Part shown: positions 6,361 through 7,380 of the stretch, piece by piece
How the letters are laid out: every line of letters starts with the position of its first letter
Numbering within the stretch: position 1 is the stretch's first letter
Assembly: GCA_015232795.1 (NCBI GenBank)
Contig: JADFYX010000112.1
Location: 1-7,380, forward strand
DNA from: Magnetococcales bacterium
GTDB taxonomy: Bacteria; Pseudomonadota; Magnetococcia; Magnetococcales; JADFYX01
Direction of reading: 5' to 3'
DNA length: 7,380 nucleotides
The notes under the pieces: generated by a model
Database searches by the model: none
What the model was told of the DNA's origin: nothing
The model's input: only the letters and a program-made list of their open reading frames with translations
Translations under genes and position numbers: made by a program

Positions 6361-6367
6361 CACCTTC
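6361..6367 (-). promoter_or_regulatory. ribosome binding site supporting the GTG start of rpsA
   Basis: On the minus strand the run GAAGGTG lies 8 bases before the GTG at 6352-6350, which is normal Shine-Dalgarno spacing. No in-frame ATG occurs upstream near this point. A GTG one turn further upstream is in another frame and meets TAG within three codons. This fixes the start of rpsA at a GTG codon. Confidence 0.65.
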
Positions 6368-6420
6368 GTTTGTATGATAACCTATTTTTTTTAATAAAAA
6401 TTAAAGAAAGTTACCAAATG

Positions 6421-7134
6421 TTATCGGGGCTTATTCCCCACCAACTTATCAACTAATTTAACTACGCTATCTATGCTTTCATCCAATGTTAACAACGTTG
6501 TATCAACATAGTGAGCATCTGTTGCAGAGGCCAAAGGCGCATGGGTTCTACTCTCATCTCGTGCGTCACGTTCCGCCATCATATCGCGTATCTTGTGAAA
6601 ACTAACAGTTTCTCCCTTTCCTTGCAACTCCAAAGCCCTACGTTTTGCCCTTTCTTCTAAACTAGCAGTCAAAAATACCTTAAGATCGGCATCTGACCAG
6701 ACCACTGTTCCGGTATCTCGACCATCAAGAATAATATTTTTCTCACCACCATACCGCCTCTGAAATGTGAGAAGGGCAGCGCGCACTTGGGGTACGGCAG
6801 CTACTTGGGATGCTTTGCGACCAACCCGCTCTTCGCGCAAGCTATTACTTACATCTTTCCCAGCTAAAAAAGCCCGAAAACCTTCATTGGCAACCCTACG
6901 AAACTCAAAGGGCATCTCACCCGCCAGCTTGCCTAGCTCCTCATCATCCGTAACACCCTTTTGCAACGCTAAGAGTGCCACACCCCGATAGATAGATCCG
7001 GTATCTAGATAACTAAAGCCGAACTTTTCTGCAACAGCGCGACAAATAGCCCCTTTTCCGGCTCCGGCTGGACCATCTACCGCCACCACCAAACGCGAAC
7101 CTTTGGCGATATGTTCTGGCAGGGGGTTATTCAT
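6421..7134 (-). CDS. cmk: cytidylate kinase (CMP/dCMP kinase)
   Basis: A 237-residue nucleoside monophosphate kinase that uses ATP to phosphorylate CMP and dCMP in the cytoplasm, recycling cytidine nucleotides for RNA, DNA and phospholipid synthesis. The P-loop is VDGPAGAGKG (residues 19-28). It is followed by LDTGSIYR (43-50) in the NMP-binding region, where LDTGxxYR is usual. DGRDTGTVVWSDADLK (137-152) matches the family DGRDxGTVV motif. The lid-type arginines lie around RAKRR (162-166), and ERDARDESRTHAPL (188-201) is the family's RDxxDxxRxxAPL motif. The length is normal. The ATG start is immediately after the aroA TGA (TGAATG), with only a weak G-rich stretch upstream, so reinitiation by ribosomes finishing aroA is likely. 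The aroA-cmk-rpsA order is conserved in many proteobacteria. Nothing is missing or broken. Confidence 0.97.
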   Translation of the reverse strand: MNNPLPEHIAKGSRLVVAVDGPAGAGKGAICRAVAEKFGFSYLDTGSIYRGVALLALQKGVTDDEELGKLAGEMPFEFRRVANEGFRAFLAGKDVSNSLREERVGRKASQVAAVPQVRAALLTFQRRYGGEKNIILDGRDTGTVVWSDADLKVFLTASLEERAKRRALELQGKGETVSFHKIRDMMAERDARDESRTHAPLASATDAHYVDTTLLTLDESIDSVVKLVDKLVGNKPR

Positions 7135-7380
7135 TCAACCGCCCCACTCAATATCTGCCCCCAGGCTTGCCATTAATTCAGCATAACCGGGAAAAGAGGT
7201 GTTTATATTGCCACAACCCAACACTTTTACCGGCTCACGGCTTACCAATCCTGCTACGCTCAAGCTCATGGCAATACGATGGTCGCTATGGGACTCCACA
7301 CTTTTACCACCTGCTAATCTTTCCCATATGCCACTGATTATCGCCCCATCAGGTAGCTCTCCCAGTACCACACCCAATCG
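7135..7380 (-). CDS. aroA: 3-phosphoshikimate 1-carboxyvinyltransferase (EPSP synthase), C-terminal fragment
   Basis: This is the last 81 codons of aroA; the gene continues beyond the right edge of the window, so its start is not visible. EPSP synthase transfers the enolpyruvyl group of phosphoenolpyruvate to shikimate 3-phosphate in the cytoplasmic shikimate pathway. The visible part shows the C-terminal family hallmarks in order: an ExxDG segment (ELPDG), the SDHRIAM motif whose His-Arg lies at the PEP/phosphate site, and the TSFPGY segment followed by LMASLGADIEW near the C-terminus. The DHRIAMS...GLVS...TSFP pattern recalls alphaproteobacterial (class II-like) enzymes more than Escherichia coli AroA, but with only the tail visible this is a weak impression. 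The TGA stop directly abuts the cmk ATG, so the two genes are surely cotranscribed and probably translationally coupled. The family assignment is firm. Confidence 0.95.
   Translation of the reverse strand, partial: RLGVVLGELPDGAIISGIWERLAGGKSVESHSDHRIAMSLSVAGLVSREPVKVLGCGNINTSFPGYAELMASLGADIEWGG

Noticed and set aside
6353..6420. AT-rich cmk-rpsA gap with a -10-like TATCAT (6374-6379, minus strand) for an rpsA promoter.
   Set aside because: There is no acceptable -35 box at 16-18 bases, and the transcript would start at the ribosome binding site. A promoter may exist here, but the sequence does not show it.

Overview
The window is a compact, almost wholly minus-strand block of housekeeping genes, read from high to low coordinates. 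The order of transcription is aroA (3' end only), cmk, rpsA, ihfB, lapA, lapB, a DUF2062 membrane-protein gene, rpiB and glyA, followed by 85 bases with no gene I can name. By eye the base composition is moderately AT-rich. aroA-cmk-rpsA-ihfB-lapA-lapB is a Pseudomonadota (proteobacterial) arrangement, and LapB implies an outer membrane with LPS. The rpiB-glyA pair is more typical of alphaproteobacteria and related lineages. This mixture suggests a proteobacterium outside the well-studied gammaproteobacteria, perhaps an alphaproteobacterium or an early branch such as Magnetococcia or Zetaproteobacteria. That placement is inference and I cannot fix the class.

Layout. Positions 7380-6421 hold the end of aroA (shikimate pathway) and cmk (CMP/dCMP phosphorylation), joined stop to start. 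After a 68-base AT-rich gap comes rpsA (6352-4634), a full six-domain ribosomal protein S1 with a GTG start. A strong hairpin at 4583-4613 probably ends or attenuates the rpsA message. ihfB (4520-4245) follows, then the largest intergenic region of the window (3966-4244). From 3965 to 1445, lapA, lapB, DUF2062 and rpiB are packed with gaps of 12-21 bases and look like one operon. glyA lies 93 bases further on and is probably read with them.

How they work together. LapA and LapB are the inner-membrane pair that, in enterobacteria, links LPS assembly to FtsH-dependent turnover of LpxC. rpiB feeds ribose 5-phosphate metabolism and glyA supplies glycine and one-carbon units. aroA, cmk, rpsA and ihfB cover aromatic synthesis, pyrimidine nucleotides, translation initiation and nucleoid structure.

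I see no mobile element, CRISPR array, tRNA, rRNA, phage gene or defence system, and no new protein system. The best candidate for something undescribed is the ihfB-lapA gap. It has two long hairpins that share one arm and so exclude each other, a terminator downstream of them, and an upstream segment that could pair with the terminator's 5' arm. The G-U pairs in the longer hairpin are allowed only in the minus-strand RNA, which fits a transcribed attenuator or 3'-UTR element controlling the lapA operon. This reading rests on hand pairing alone.
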